Assembly: GCA_021613335.1 (NCBI GenBank)
Contig: JAJTWR010000299.1
Location: 3,237,501 to 3,301,500, forward strand
Length of the DNA: 64,000 nt
Source of the DNA: Whitmania pigra
Lineage: Eukaryota; Annelida; Clitellata; Hirudinida; Haemopidae
Direction: 5' to 3'
The notes under the pieces were generated by a model, which did not search any database, was not told where the DNA came from, and was given only the letters and a program-made list of their open reading frames with translations. A program made the position numbers and the translations under genes. Positions 11,256 to 32,940 of this stretch are shown one piece after another. Positions within the stretch are counted from its first letter, which is position 1. Each line of letters starts with the position of its first letter.

Positions 11256-11261
11256 TTTATT
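11256..11261 (-). promoter_or_regulatory. Candidate poly(A) signal of DNAJC16
   Basis: AATAAA on the - strand, 107 nt past the DNAJC16 stop at 11368. Confidence 0.5.
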
Positions 11262-11367
11262 AATAATGCATAAGTTAGAGAAATAAATTTCAAAAGTGAC
11301 TAGACCATTCATAGATTCTCAAATGCATAAAAATAAGCAATATTTCAATAAACTTCATTGGTGACTT

Positions 11368-14300
11368 CTAATGAGAATGGGTCATGCTTCTGGGCCACTG
11401 GCTGATCTTAAATTTCTTCAATTTACCTTGGCACAGTTTCTCAAGCCAGATCCCCAGGCCTCTCAGAAGATCAAACTCGAAAAGCTTTTCTGAGTCAGTG
11501 GTCTTTTTGCTCTCGTTAGTTTGGATTTTCGTCTCATTTGCTCGTTTTCTATTCCGTCTCTTAAGAAGCCCAGAACTCCTATAGAAGCCAATATTGCACT
11601 CTTCACTGGCCACATCTTTGATCTCTCCCTCATCACTTTCTGCATCTGATGATCTGTCTTTATGAAGAGACAGAGGAAATGCCTTGAAGGAACTGATGTG
11701 GTACATGAAGTAATATCTTTTCATTCCATTTATGGCCAGAACAGTTCCCAAGCAATTCTTTATGTTGATGCTAGTAAAGCTTTTCTTTAGCATCTGATAG
11801 TGTTCGGACTGCCTCAAGGTAGAATCCAGCAACTCGACATACCATGGGAAATAATCATCCAGGTCGACAAAGGCAAACTTGAAGGCTTTTGACCTTGAAA
11901 GAACAAATAGCATTGGTTAAATCGAAAGAATAAATAGCATTGGTTAAGTTGAAAGAACAAAAAGCATTGGTTAAGTCGAAAATCTCAAATCAGATTACTT
12001 AATGGGTCTTAGGAGTGGAGTGTTTGCAAATTTCTAAACATGATATCAAAACATTCTATTGGGACCTCACTAAGGTATGCTGTGAAATTAAGACATGATC
12101 GCAATCGGATGTTGATAAATTAACCTGGCATAGGGCTGAAGGAATGCTCCAAAATATTTTATAAGTCTGTCTTTTGAAGCTCCATCAACAAAAAGAAGAA
12201 TGAGACGAACGGTCGGAGCACTATCCAACAGCAAAGATTTGTAATTTTCTGGGCAGAGCATGTTGATGTAAATTATTGGCCTGTGATTTTTGAGTAGGGT
12301 TATCAGATATTCATGAATATGTATTACTTATGAATTACTTTTCAGGTTGAACATTCTTTTGGGAATGACGACAACTATTAACGTTCGAGGAACTTTCCAT
12401 CTTTCTTTCAATCATTTGTACCTCCCTCACAGCCAAATATCGAAATCCAAACCCAATCACCACAACAAACACGATGGATTTCACTGCTGTCAGATATGTT
12501 GCATTGTCGATCCTTAATGATGAAAACAATGAAACAAATAAAGTAATATTATCTGTGATAAAATTTATTCACCTGTTGCATCTTGGTTGCTCTTGGTAAT
12601 TAATTTAATTGTCAGGAATGAATTAATAGATACGATCAAATAATCAAGACAACTTGTAGTAAGAATAACAAATGTCAAAGAATTCGTGTTCAAAATATAT
12701 AATGAGAGCAAGGCTGGTTTATTTCAAGTAGAATATGAAAGCTAATAGTTATAATGTTTAATCTATTTATATATATATATAAATATAATATATATAATAT
12801 AATATATAATATTGGTTGAAAATGAGAAACAAACCCCAAGAAGAAATCAAAACTTCCCTCGTACCACTCTTGCAGCCTTATCAGAATTCTTTTTCCCAAA
12901 CTCTGGAAATTAAAAGCAAATACTAGAATATGCTAAGGTTTCAAAGAAACCACTGCATGTGTCATAAGAAAAAATAATTATTAATATCCACAAATAATTA
13001 TAAATATTACTAGCATTATTCACCTTCATGTGCTCATTAACTATTTCTTTTTTCAGTTCAACGATGTTTGAAAGGGTGGAAGGACTATTAAGGAGCCATT
13101 CCAGGAGTTGAACCAGCTTCCTTCGAGACCTTTGAAGATTTGGACCATAACTATGCCAACCGTCCTCCAAAAATTCGTAATTAAGTGTCTTTGAATCTTT
13201 GTGCCATGCTATCATGACCTAAAGGCAAACATTAATCATTTAAAGAAAAAAATCTGATTAATATCAAGCAATAAATAATTATGTAATATATAGAATGTAA
13301 AATGTAAAATAGTCGAATAATTATAACAATATAGTGTTAATAATGATGTCAAACCATAAGAAATTTGTTTTTGAACCTTCAGTGCATTAGATGAAGAATT
13401 ATAAATCTCCTTCCCCCAAGTAACAAGTTCCACAAAACTCCGTTGCTTCTCCTCAAACACATAAGCAAACTCAACTCTTTCGCTATGCACATATTCTTCT
13501 GAGAATTTCTTGAAAGTTTCCAAGTGGCTTGAAAACCTCTTGTCAGTGCTGGTCAGCAGAACTACGCATAACCTTGTAGTCAGAAATTATTTTTATTATT
13601 ACTTCAGATAAGATCAAGAAAAAAAAATTAAGTAAATCTATTATAAAATCAAAAATTAATACAAAATTAAATTAAAATTTATAAAATGTATTTTAATTTA
13701 TTTCAATAATTTACTACTTTTGACAAAACTTTTAGTAGATGTGACCCTCTCCTGTAAATCCACCCATTAATTCCAATGTGCCCCCCCCCCCCCCCCAAAT
13801 GTTCTAGATCTGCCCTTGGATAAGATATGGTCCTCACCAGAGGATCACATCTTAGAGACCATATTAAGAAATTAATCAAAATGATGAAAAAAAGATGAAA
13901 ATCTAAATTAAAATCTCATAAACTTTTAAAAGTAGGTATGTCAAGCTTCGTGGGACATGAAGTCATCTAGAGACCTTGAGACATTTCTACACATCCCACA
14001 ATTCAAGAAGATGGCACCGAATGGTGTTTTTGAAACATTGGGAAGGATTATCCTAGTCATTCACCATCCTCTCGCCAAAAATCCTGACGATGATGATGAT
14101 GATGATGATTTATGGTCTCATTCTATCATCCAATCATTCACAGATGATTCCTCAACAAGTCAATCCATTTAACTTAAACTCAAGTTTTATTACTTTGTAT
14201 TACTTCTAAATTGAGTTTTTCTGTTTAATCTAAATATTGACTTGATCTCATTATACAGGTAAATCTCAATTAATCTATTTCCAGATTTGAACTCCATATT

Positions 14301-16967
14301 CAAGCTGTGTCTTGACAACTGACTCATAGAATAATAAAAACATCAAAGCAAGTGTAAGGTAAGGACAAGGAAGGCTGAAGTTAAGCAGAGAATACAAAAT
14401 ATATTCCAATATCTTCTTGAGCCAAGTATACAAAAGAACTAATACAATGGCTAATGGTGGCCAAGAATTCACAGATGCCAAAAGGGGCTATTCCTTTGCA
14501 AAATTTGATAGTCAAAGATAACACTAAAAAATAGTTCTTGCAAACTAAAATGCCCCACCAGATTATTATGCACATAATTATTAACATATCAATCAATGTA
14601 ACTTCAAGTCTACTCAATTTGCTAGACCTAAAAAGATTTGTATTACTTATTTCCTGCAAGTATGATCAGAATAGCATTTTACTAGCATAAAATTTCCCTA
14701 AACACGAGGAACAATTTGTTTTAAAATGATTAGTTCAAATCATAACACATAAACACCTCTTTTTTGTTTTAGGGGTATCAGGAGGACATGCAAGATCAAA
14801 CACAACCGGACAAGATATTCGAGAAGTTTTCAGCAAGTGGTGTTTTGTTATGATCTGATCAAAATGGTCCTTTCTAAATGACTTGATCTGGCAAAATAAA
14901 AGCATAGCACGTGATTTGTAAAACATTTAAAAACAATGACTCATCCTAACAGAGAGTTTGAAGGATGGGTCCTTGAAATCTTCTTTGAAGACCAGGAGTG
15001 TTGGTTTATCCGATGAGATATTGAACTTTTCTATTAGTAGCCTAGAGGCAGGACTACAAATTTAAAGATATTTAAATCAAAACGTGAATCTGCAAACTGT
15101 TTTATTTATAATCAGTTAATTCTGCAAATGCATACTTTTTGATGTGCACATATGCTCCAGAAATATGAGACTTTGCATAAAAAATACTGGAGTAATACGA
15201 TAATGGAGGTATAAGAGAATTTGTGAAAAATGTCAAGGTCACATGGTTTCTGTCTTCACTGCAAGTCTTGAGAAAATTTAAGTAATTACTTCCATCAAGC
15301 TGGAAATTTTAAAATAAAATACAAATTTAAAACTTAATCATTAAAAAATTATGGAAATAAATAAAATAATTTGTGATGTCAAAATTAAGGAATAACAACC
15401 TCTGGCAAAAAATCCTTGGGGAAAAGGCTTGCAGCAAAGTGCCTCAACTCACGCAAAGTGGAAGAAATATTAACACTCCATGTAGACCTGCCTTCCAAAA
15501 TGCCAACCAATCCCGACTCTTTGATGGAAGGAGCATGAAGTCTTCTCAACAACCATCTCTCATCCTCCATTATAATCTGCCCACACCTTACGCCTGATCA
15601 ATTTCAACTTCTACATACAATTTTATTTTATTTAAATGAATATGTTATTTAATGGAGCATTCTAAGCAAAATAATTTTAATTGAGAATATGACAAAGAAA
15701 ATATTAAAACATTTCATCTAGAAAAGATTTAACACCAAACCTTCAAGTGCTAACTCATGGCACCAATCTATCCAATGAACCATGAGGTTTTTGCAATGTT
15801 CACAATCTGTTGAATGCACAAACAACACAAAAGGATGTCTGAAACTTTCTGGTTTTACAATTTTGTCAAAATACCTGAAAATTTAAGTTACATCAAAATG
15901 AAATAAAATGTATATAAGATAGAATAATCACTTTTCTAACAGTAAAAAGACAACATTAACAGGAAACTTAAATTGTGAGCAATTAATTTTGATTTTGTAA
16001 CTTGTAAAATAATGCTGTAGATTACATATTTTAGATGTCAACCAAAAAGCTTAACTGTAAGGTAATGCATGTCTACAAAAAAAAGTCAAATATTAAGAAA
16101 CACCTGCTTAAAGATACCCAAAGTAGTCATAAGCTGTAATGCATCTATAATGCTAGACCTAATAACAAAAATAAACATTATAAAAATAAATTAATAACAA
16201 GAGATAACTAAATAGCAGTAAAACATCTAAATAACTGTGAAGCCTTAAAAGCTTTGAAACTTTAAACTAACTTTGAAGATATTGTCCAAAGATTGGTTGA
16301 TGTTGATTGTACAAATTGGGAAGTGATGAGGTGGAAACCATCACCTTGTATGGCATCATCTTCTTTCAGAAAAATATCCAGTTCACTGTTTCCTTTGCCA
16401 AACACTTCATAAAGTGACCTCTTTTCAGGATCTGATAATGTCTGAAATTAAAAACTGGTAAACTGTTGTTCACTACACAGTGAATTATATCCAATTAAAA
16501 TTCAAACCCTATAAGCTTCATTAATAAGATAAAATCTATAGCTAGCATCCTCACTTGGATTTAGTTCAGGATGCCTGGAAATAAAATAAAGCTAGTCTTT
16601 CATATGTTATTAAAAATAGCGTTGATAACTTAGATTAAGCACATATTTTATCAATACAAAAAACCTAATAGATTTTATGATAACTTTTCTCAACTCACCA
16701 TTTTTTGGCTTCAATCTTAAAAGCATCTTTGATCTCTTTAAGAGATGACTTTTTAGTCACCCCGAGGAGAGAATAAAAATCCGTATCAAAATTATTTCCA
16801 ATATCAGAAGCAACAATAAGTGAGTAAATAAGCACTCCGCAAATCCAAATTAAAAAACGTAACGAGGACCCTGACAACTGCAGAAAACTCATGGATACCA
16901 AAATAACTAAAAGTAAAATCGCTGCCAAAAGAAAATGATTAACATAATAAACGCTTTGATATTGCAA
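11368..16967 (-). CDS. DNAJC16: DNAJC16 (ERdj8) J-domain/thioredoxin-like ER protein
   Basis: An ER membrane co-chaperone; the vertebrate protein (ERdj8) acts at ER-phagophore contacts. The exons, from the 5' end, are 16967-16699, 16574-16508, 16441-16272, 15874-15741, 15593-15400, 15299-15136, 15053-14951, 14887-14757, 13572-13377, 13218-13024, 12902-12835, 12512-12339, 12280-12125 and 11893-11368. All are GT-AG and in phase, for 848 residues (human 782). The order is two hydrophobic N-terminal segments, a J-domain (about 72-132), a thioredoxin-like domain with C193-E-H-C196, a LLVFKEDF-type second fold, a TM helix near 567-590 and the conserved C-terminus (LALNGMKRYYFMY-like block, WLEKL...KISQWP). 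The J-domain tripeptide reads H91-P92-E93 instead of HPD. Exon 13/14 lie next to a 27-bp repeat. It is tandem to DLEC1, 668 nt away. Confidence 0.93.
11895..11985. repeat. Three-copy ~27-bp repeat at a DNAJC16 splice acceptor
   Basis: Units of the form GAAAGAACAAATAGCATTGG plus TTAAGTC are repeated three times with small changes. The first unit contains the polypyrimidine end and acceptor of DNAJC16 exon 14, whose first base is 11893. Confidence 0.75.
12765..12815. repeat. AT dinucleotide-rich microsatellite
   Basis: A run of TATATA and AATATA units in a DNAJC16 intron. Simple repeat, no function inferred. Confidence 0.7.
13780..13830. repeat. Poly(C) run with hAT-like terminal sequence
   Basis: About 16 consecutive C at 13782-13797 is followed by AAATGTTCTAGATCTGCCC. 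The reverse complement, GGGCAGATCTAGAACATTT then a G-run, resembles the CAGTGGCGG...G-run start of the hAT element at 37371. It is probably a hAT end left in a DNAJC16 intron. Confidence 0.45.
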
Positions 16968-17584
16968 TTATGTTATGTTACATAGCTCAAGTTTGTGAGC
17001 GTATGAAATTAGTCAAATAAAATTAAAATTATTATTATCTGCTCTAATGAAAATTTTATTTTAGATTTTTTTCCATTTAAGAATTAATTTTAAAAGTAGC
17101 ACCCCTAAGAGGGGATGTACGTCCAAACCCTCTTAAAACATTAGGAGATGAACTTTTTATTGCGTCTAGTTTAAAGTCAGGGGGGATTTTCCCTTAAATT
17201 ACATCTATTCTTTTTCTATTCAATTTGGAAATTTGAGATGCCAGCATCATATATTTATTAAAAAACATAAACATGTCATCATGACCAACTCCATTTTATA
17301 AAAATAATTAAATTATCATTTTCATAAAGCATTTGAGTTATCATTAACTCGTTAACAATAAAGGTTAAAAACCCACAGGAATACAACTATTGAAATAACC
17401 AACAGCAACTGAGAACAATGGTTATCAGTAACACTTCATTGTTTTGTAAAGCACAGTTTAGACTTATAAAACATCGAAAAAACAACAAAGTAATATAACA
17501 AAATAAAAGTTATTGTGCTTTTTAGTTGTTCAACTTGGATATTACAAAAAAGTAAGTAAATAAAATACATAAGAGCATTAAGAC
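16968..17584. other. DLEC1-DNAJC16 intergenic spacer
   Basis: Only AT-rich sequence separates the DLEC1 3' end from the DNAJC16 start. It must hold the DNAJC16 promoter. I see no motif that can be named. Confidence 0.4.
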
Positions 17585-17590
17585 TTTATT
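17585..17590 (-). promoter_or_regulatory. Candidate poly(A) signal of DLEC1
   Basis: AATAAA on the - strand, 45 nt past the DLEC1 stop at 17635. Confidence 0.5.
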
Positions 17591-17634
17591 TTAAAAAATT
17601 CTTTTATCTTAATTGAATTAATTTCTAAGAAGAC

Positions 17635-28695
<11,061 letters not shown>

Positions 28696-30630
28696 TTACA
28701 AGCTTAAATGTTGTCTTGGTAACCGAACCTAACTAACAAAATTTTTTAGAAGCATTGAAATTAAGCATTTAGTATAAAACATTCTAGTTTTGATGTAATT
28801 TTTTAATTTAAAAAAGTAACCAATAATTTTTAAAAGTCTAGAATAAAATCACTATTCTGAAATTTAACATTAAAATTTGGTTGACTACTTACGATTTTTT
28901 AACGCAATTAATCAAAGATTTATAATAGTTAAAAACAAAATGACAGTAAAATTTGATCTACTAATTAAGTAGTTTGATTTTTTAAATGTTTCGGAAAAAA
29001 CAAAATTACTGTTTTTGTTCAGTTCACTCATTCATTCCACAGATTACGATCAGTCTTTTAAACAGACAAACTTACTCATATTTTCAGGAGTTAAAGATTT
29101 ATTCACAATAAACCGGATGTGATGTCTCTGATAAGGTACGCAGTGGCGGATTTAGGCAAGGACGTCATTCCAGCTTTTACCTGACAAACTAGACATGGGG
29201 TACTTGGTACTTGCACTTGTACTACTCGAGTACCAATTTCAGGTACTTGTATTTGTACTCGAGCCTTGAGTACTTGTACTTGGACCTCAAGTGCTTGTTC
29301 CCATTTTATTTAAAAGCATGTTTATTGACGCTTATTTGCATAGTTGGACATGTGAAATGAAACTTAGCAAGATTATAAGTTAATTCCTATTCAGTTTGTT
29401 TGGCATTAGAAACGATTTTGCAACCAATAAATTCCATCGCTTCATGTGCGAGAATTTTGCTTATCATGCACCTTCTATCTATATTGTTTAGAACTATTTA
29501 TTATATGGTAATAATAAAATATACTCTTTATGATATTGTATTTCGCATAGAGTAACGTTGTCGTACCAGAGAAAAATAAATTTTAACAATAAACAATAAC
29601 TCTATTAATATCAATCTTAGATCATCCAATCAATTCAGATCTGAATTTTCCAGTATCATCTTAAAAAAGTCTCCATATGTTCGCACTCTTGTTTTCTTCT
29701 CCACCAGCATCCTTTACTTCTGTAAACAGTTTCTCACTATTTAAAAATGTGTTCTGTTCAGTTGTTGAGACTTACATTTCCTCATCCATTTTCATTTTCT
29801 GCTTAATTTATCTTATCTAAGTTTATGCCACAGCACTGCCTGGTTAATCTTCCATTGTCACATATTCCTCAGTTTTATCATGTTCCATATTAATCCAATT
29901 TTTCATTTTTCATTGTTACATAATCATTAATTGTATCATGTTCGTTAATAACAAAATTCACATTTTCACTCTTAGCTTATCAATTAAGTAAAGATCTATT
30001 TCGCAGTAATATTATAATTACTTTTGTAAGAGGTTATCTACTAGATAAAAAGTGTCTCGGATGACACTATCCTCATAAAGGGCTGCTAGGCATGGCTAAC
30101 CTGGATTAGATAGATGGGTGGATAGACGGGCGGATGGATGAATGGGTGGATGGCCAATCCAAGTGAAAGCAAAAGCAGTTCTAAATGGCATTTACGATAG
30201 AGTCTGACCGAAAATGATTTTTGGGGTGAAAGCGAAAACGAAAATATACCGAATAGCAAAAAATGCTTGACACCGAAAAATAAAAATAAAACGTAAACTG
30301 AAACCGATTTGCGTCTGTAAAAAAGATCGAGTAATTATTTATTTTACAAATATTTTCAGGATTACTACAAATAGCGACAAGCAGTCACGCAACTGCCTTC
30401 ATTAATTTTGATCTTTAAAAAATAAGACATCAGTCAATTTTAGTTTCGAGATAGACTGTGATGCACCATTAAGTAAGAGAAAGATTAGTTCCGCTTGATT
30501 AGTTGCACTCGGAAAGGATGGCTGTAGCTAATCATACAAAGGTTTTTCGCGATGATGAGGCTGTAGAGGATAGCCTGAAGCTCTTGCAGTGTCTTGCTCA
30601 TGGATCTAGGTCATTAGCGGGTTGAAGTCT
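28696..30630. other. Gene-free repeat-rich spacer upstream of DLEC1
   Basis: No exon could be supported. At 29145-29165 CAGTGGCGGATTTAGGCAAG resembles a hAT 5' end. At about 29200-29300 there is a palindromic run of GTACTTGTACTCGAG-type words, also typical of hAT-family ends. At 30095-30150 short GGATGGATGAATGGGTGG-like tandem repeats occur. The DLEC1 promoter must lie near 28700. Confidence 0.45.
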
Positions 30631-30632
30631 TA

Positions 30633-31704
30633 CCGCGTTTCCGCGAAAACAAGCCCTAGCATGATTTTTCAAGACGCTCATAATATAAGCCCTACCCCGA
30701 AAGTAAGCCCTAGTTAAGATCGCCAGTCGGTATTTACATTCGTACCATAGGTCTGTTGTAACGCTCAGTAGCATATTGAAATAAATAATATAATAGCAAT
30801 TTTAGTGAAATATTAATATAACAAAGTACAATGAAAATTATGATTACTGTATGTATTTGTATGTAAAATATTGATGGGTAAACAGATACGGTAAACTGAC
30901 AACCGGTTCTAGAACATAGTGGCATTGGGTTGTGTTTATGAATCATCTTAATTCAGTACGTCGTATGAGTAATAGATTTACCATTAATTGCTATATCCAC
31001 AAGATCAGTTCAAAAAGAAAAAGCTAATCTATCGAATGCAAGAATCGTGGAACATTCATGTGACAGCTTTCTGTAAAGAATAAAAAAATGGATATCTGAA
31101 TGATCCGCAGAGTGTGATGAGCCATCACTGATGACCTCGGTTAACAGGTAGAAATGTTAACAGAAAAATGCTAAGACAAGTGTGAATCGGAAAGTTTGTA
31201 AAACCTAACCTGTGAAGGATCGCGAGTTGGTTTAAGAAATCAGTGTTTAAAATCGCTGACAGTTGTGTTACCATCGCAGCCAAGAACAAAAGGAAGAATA
31301 ATTTCTCATTTAAGGATAGTTTGCTCTGCTAAATATGAGAGATATAGGTTCTGTGGAAAATGGATTCATAAGCAATTCAAACAGGAAATCAGAGTTTGGA
31401 GATTTACAATGAAGTTGATATGACTGTATTTGACTAATTTAAAAAAAATCTCTAATTGAAGGGTTAGTTATAAAAACTCTTGCGAGCGGCTAGGATTTGA
31501 ACTAACGGAGCTCAGCAAAGACCTTTCTAACATTCTTTTATTAACATGCTCCTTGCCTCTTTTAGCATAATAAATTGTGTAAACATGAAAAAATGTGCTG
31601 GTTGTTGATAATGAAAATATAAGAGACCCCCGAAAATAAGCCCTAGCACTTCTTTTGGAACAAAAATTAATATAAGACACTGTCTTATTTTCGGAGAAAC
31701 ACTG
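30633..31704. mobile_element. Non-autonomous pogo/Tc1-like element with TA target
   Basis: The left end is TA|CCGCGTTTCCGCGAAAACAA then AAGCCCTAGC. The right end in reverse complement is TA|CAGTGTTTCTCCGAAAATAA. Subterminal copies of CCGAAAATAAGCCCTAG-type words occur in both ends, and TA flanks both sides (30631-30632, 31705-31706). About 1.07 kb with no intact transposase. Family assignment rests on end style and TA target. Confidence 0.6.
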
Positions 31705-31936
31705 TACTTGCGCATCTTTGTGCGTGTTTAGCTTTGTACTCCTAATCATCCTATTTATTAATTATAGTGAAAAACGAGTATACTACATTGCATATTTTAC
31801 AAGTTGAAGTTTACAGGATGTTTGTATACAGTAAAAAGAATTGCTATTTCTCTCAATTAACATCAAATATCGTAAAAATCGTTATCATTAATTATGTCAA
31901 CTAAAAGACGATGAAGCGAAAGTTTCTAAGCAATTC

Positions 31937-32231
31937 TATTTATTTATTTATTTGATTAAAGTCCGTTTCATATCTTGGATGATTTGGATATGAAGGCATT
32001 TCTTTATATTTATTTATTTGATTATAGTCCTTTGCATAACTGAGATGATTTGGACTGAAGGCACTTCTTAATCAATCTGCCATTTATAAAGCCCCCCCTC
32101 CCTGGTTTACGAAAGTCCAAATCATATCAGTTATGCAAAGGACTATAATCAAATAAATAAATAAAACTGGTTTACGAAAGTCCAAATCATCTCAGTTATG
32201 CAAAGGACTACAATCAAATAAATAAATAAAA
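31937..32231. repeat. Cluster of four retroposon tails, two inverted and two tandem
   Basis: Two - strand tails lie at 31937-31995 and 32003-32064. Two + strand tails lie at 32103-32165 and 32167-32231. All contain GACTATAATCAAATAAATAA or its complement. The last two are a direct duplication of a 62-bp unit starting TGGTTTACGAAAGTCC. The opposed pairs could fold as an inverted repeat. Confidence 0.8.
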
Positions 32232-32262
32232 CTGGTTTACGAACACGACACGCAACGACTGT

Positions 32263-32315
32263 TGCTTTCTCCGCCGTTCGTAGTAACGCAACCTTCTCAG
32301 CCAACTCACACTCAT
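32263..32315 (+). repeat. Dispersed repeat shared with 9824-9875
   Basis: CCGTTCGTAGTAACG ... CCAACTCACACTC, in the same arrangement as the transporter-intron copy. Confidence 0.5.
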
Positions 32316-32940
32316 TTTTGTTTCACAAAACAATAAATTGAATAAAATAGGTTTCTCAATTGAACAACTCTTTGCATGAATTTGATTTTCATTAGATTGA
32401 AGGTTATAAAAAGTCAACAAATTTTGAATAGGCAATAGTTTAAAAATATGTTCTAAAAATTTCTCTAAATTTATCAAATTAAAAAAATTTGCAATAAGTA
32501 TATATAACAATTACTTTACAAAACGCGTCCGTTCATCAACATTTCTTTGTGAAATCGAACGGAAGTGCCGGCGGTGGTATACCGTCTAGTTCGTCGAATC
32601 CTGCTATAGTTCGTTTTGCGGTTCAGGTATTTTGAATATTTTTATTTAACTCAGGAGTTTTAAAATCGACGTGGAATAAATGCGGTTAACTGTGTTGACA
32701 TTCTGTAACACTTGCATTCGGTCGTTGCAACAACTCAGTTTTTGTCTTCCTGATAGTCTAATTTGCTCCAATCAAGAATACTTCATTTTGATATTCAGTC
32801 AACTTGTCGTTTGGAAAAAGCTGTTGATCTTTATTATGTTGTTTGCTACCGTTGCTTGCATTGTTTTGAAACGGAGTTGTTGGTTTTTATATTTTGCTGA
32901 TATCACTTAAGAAAACAATTGTTGTGTTTTACTTCAAAGG

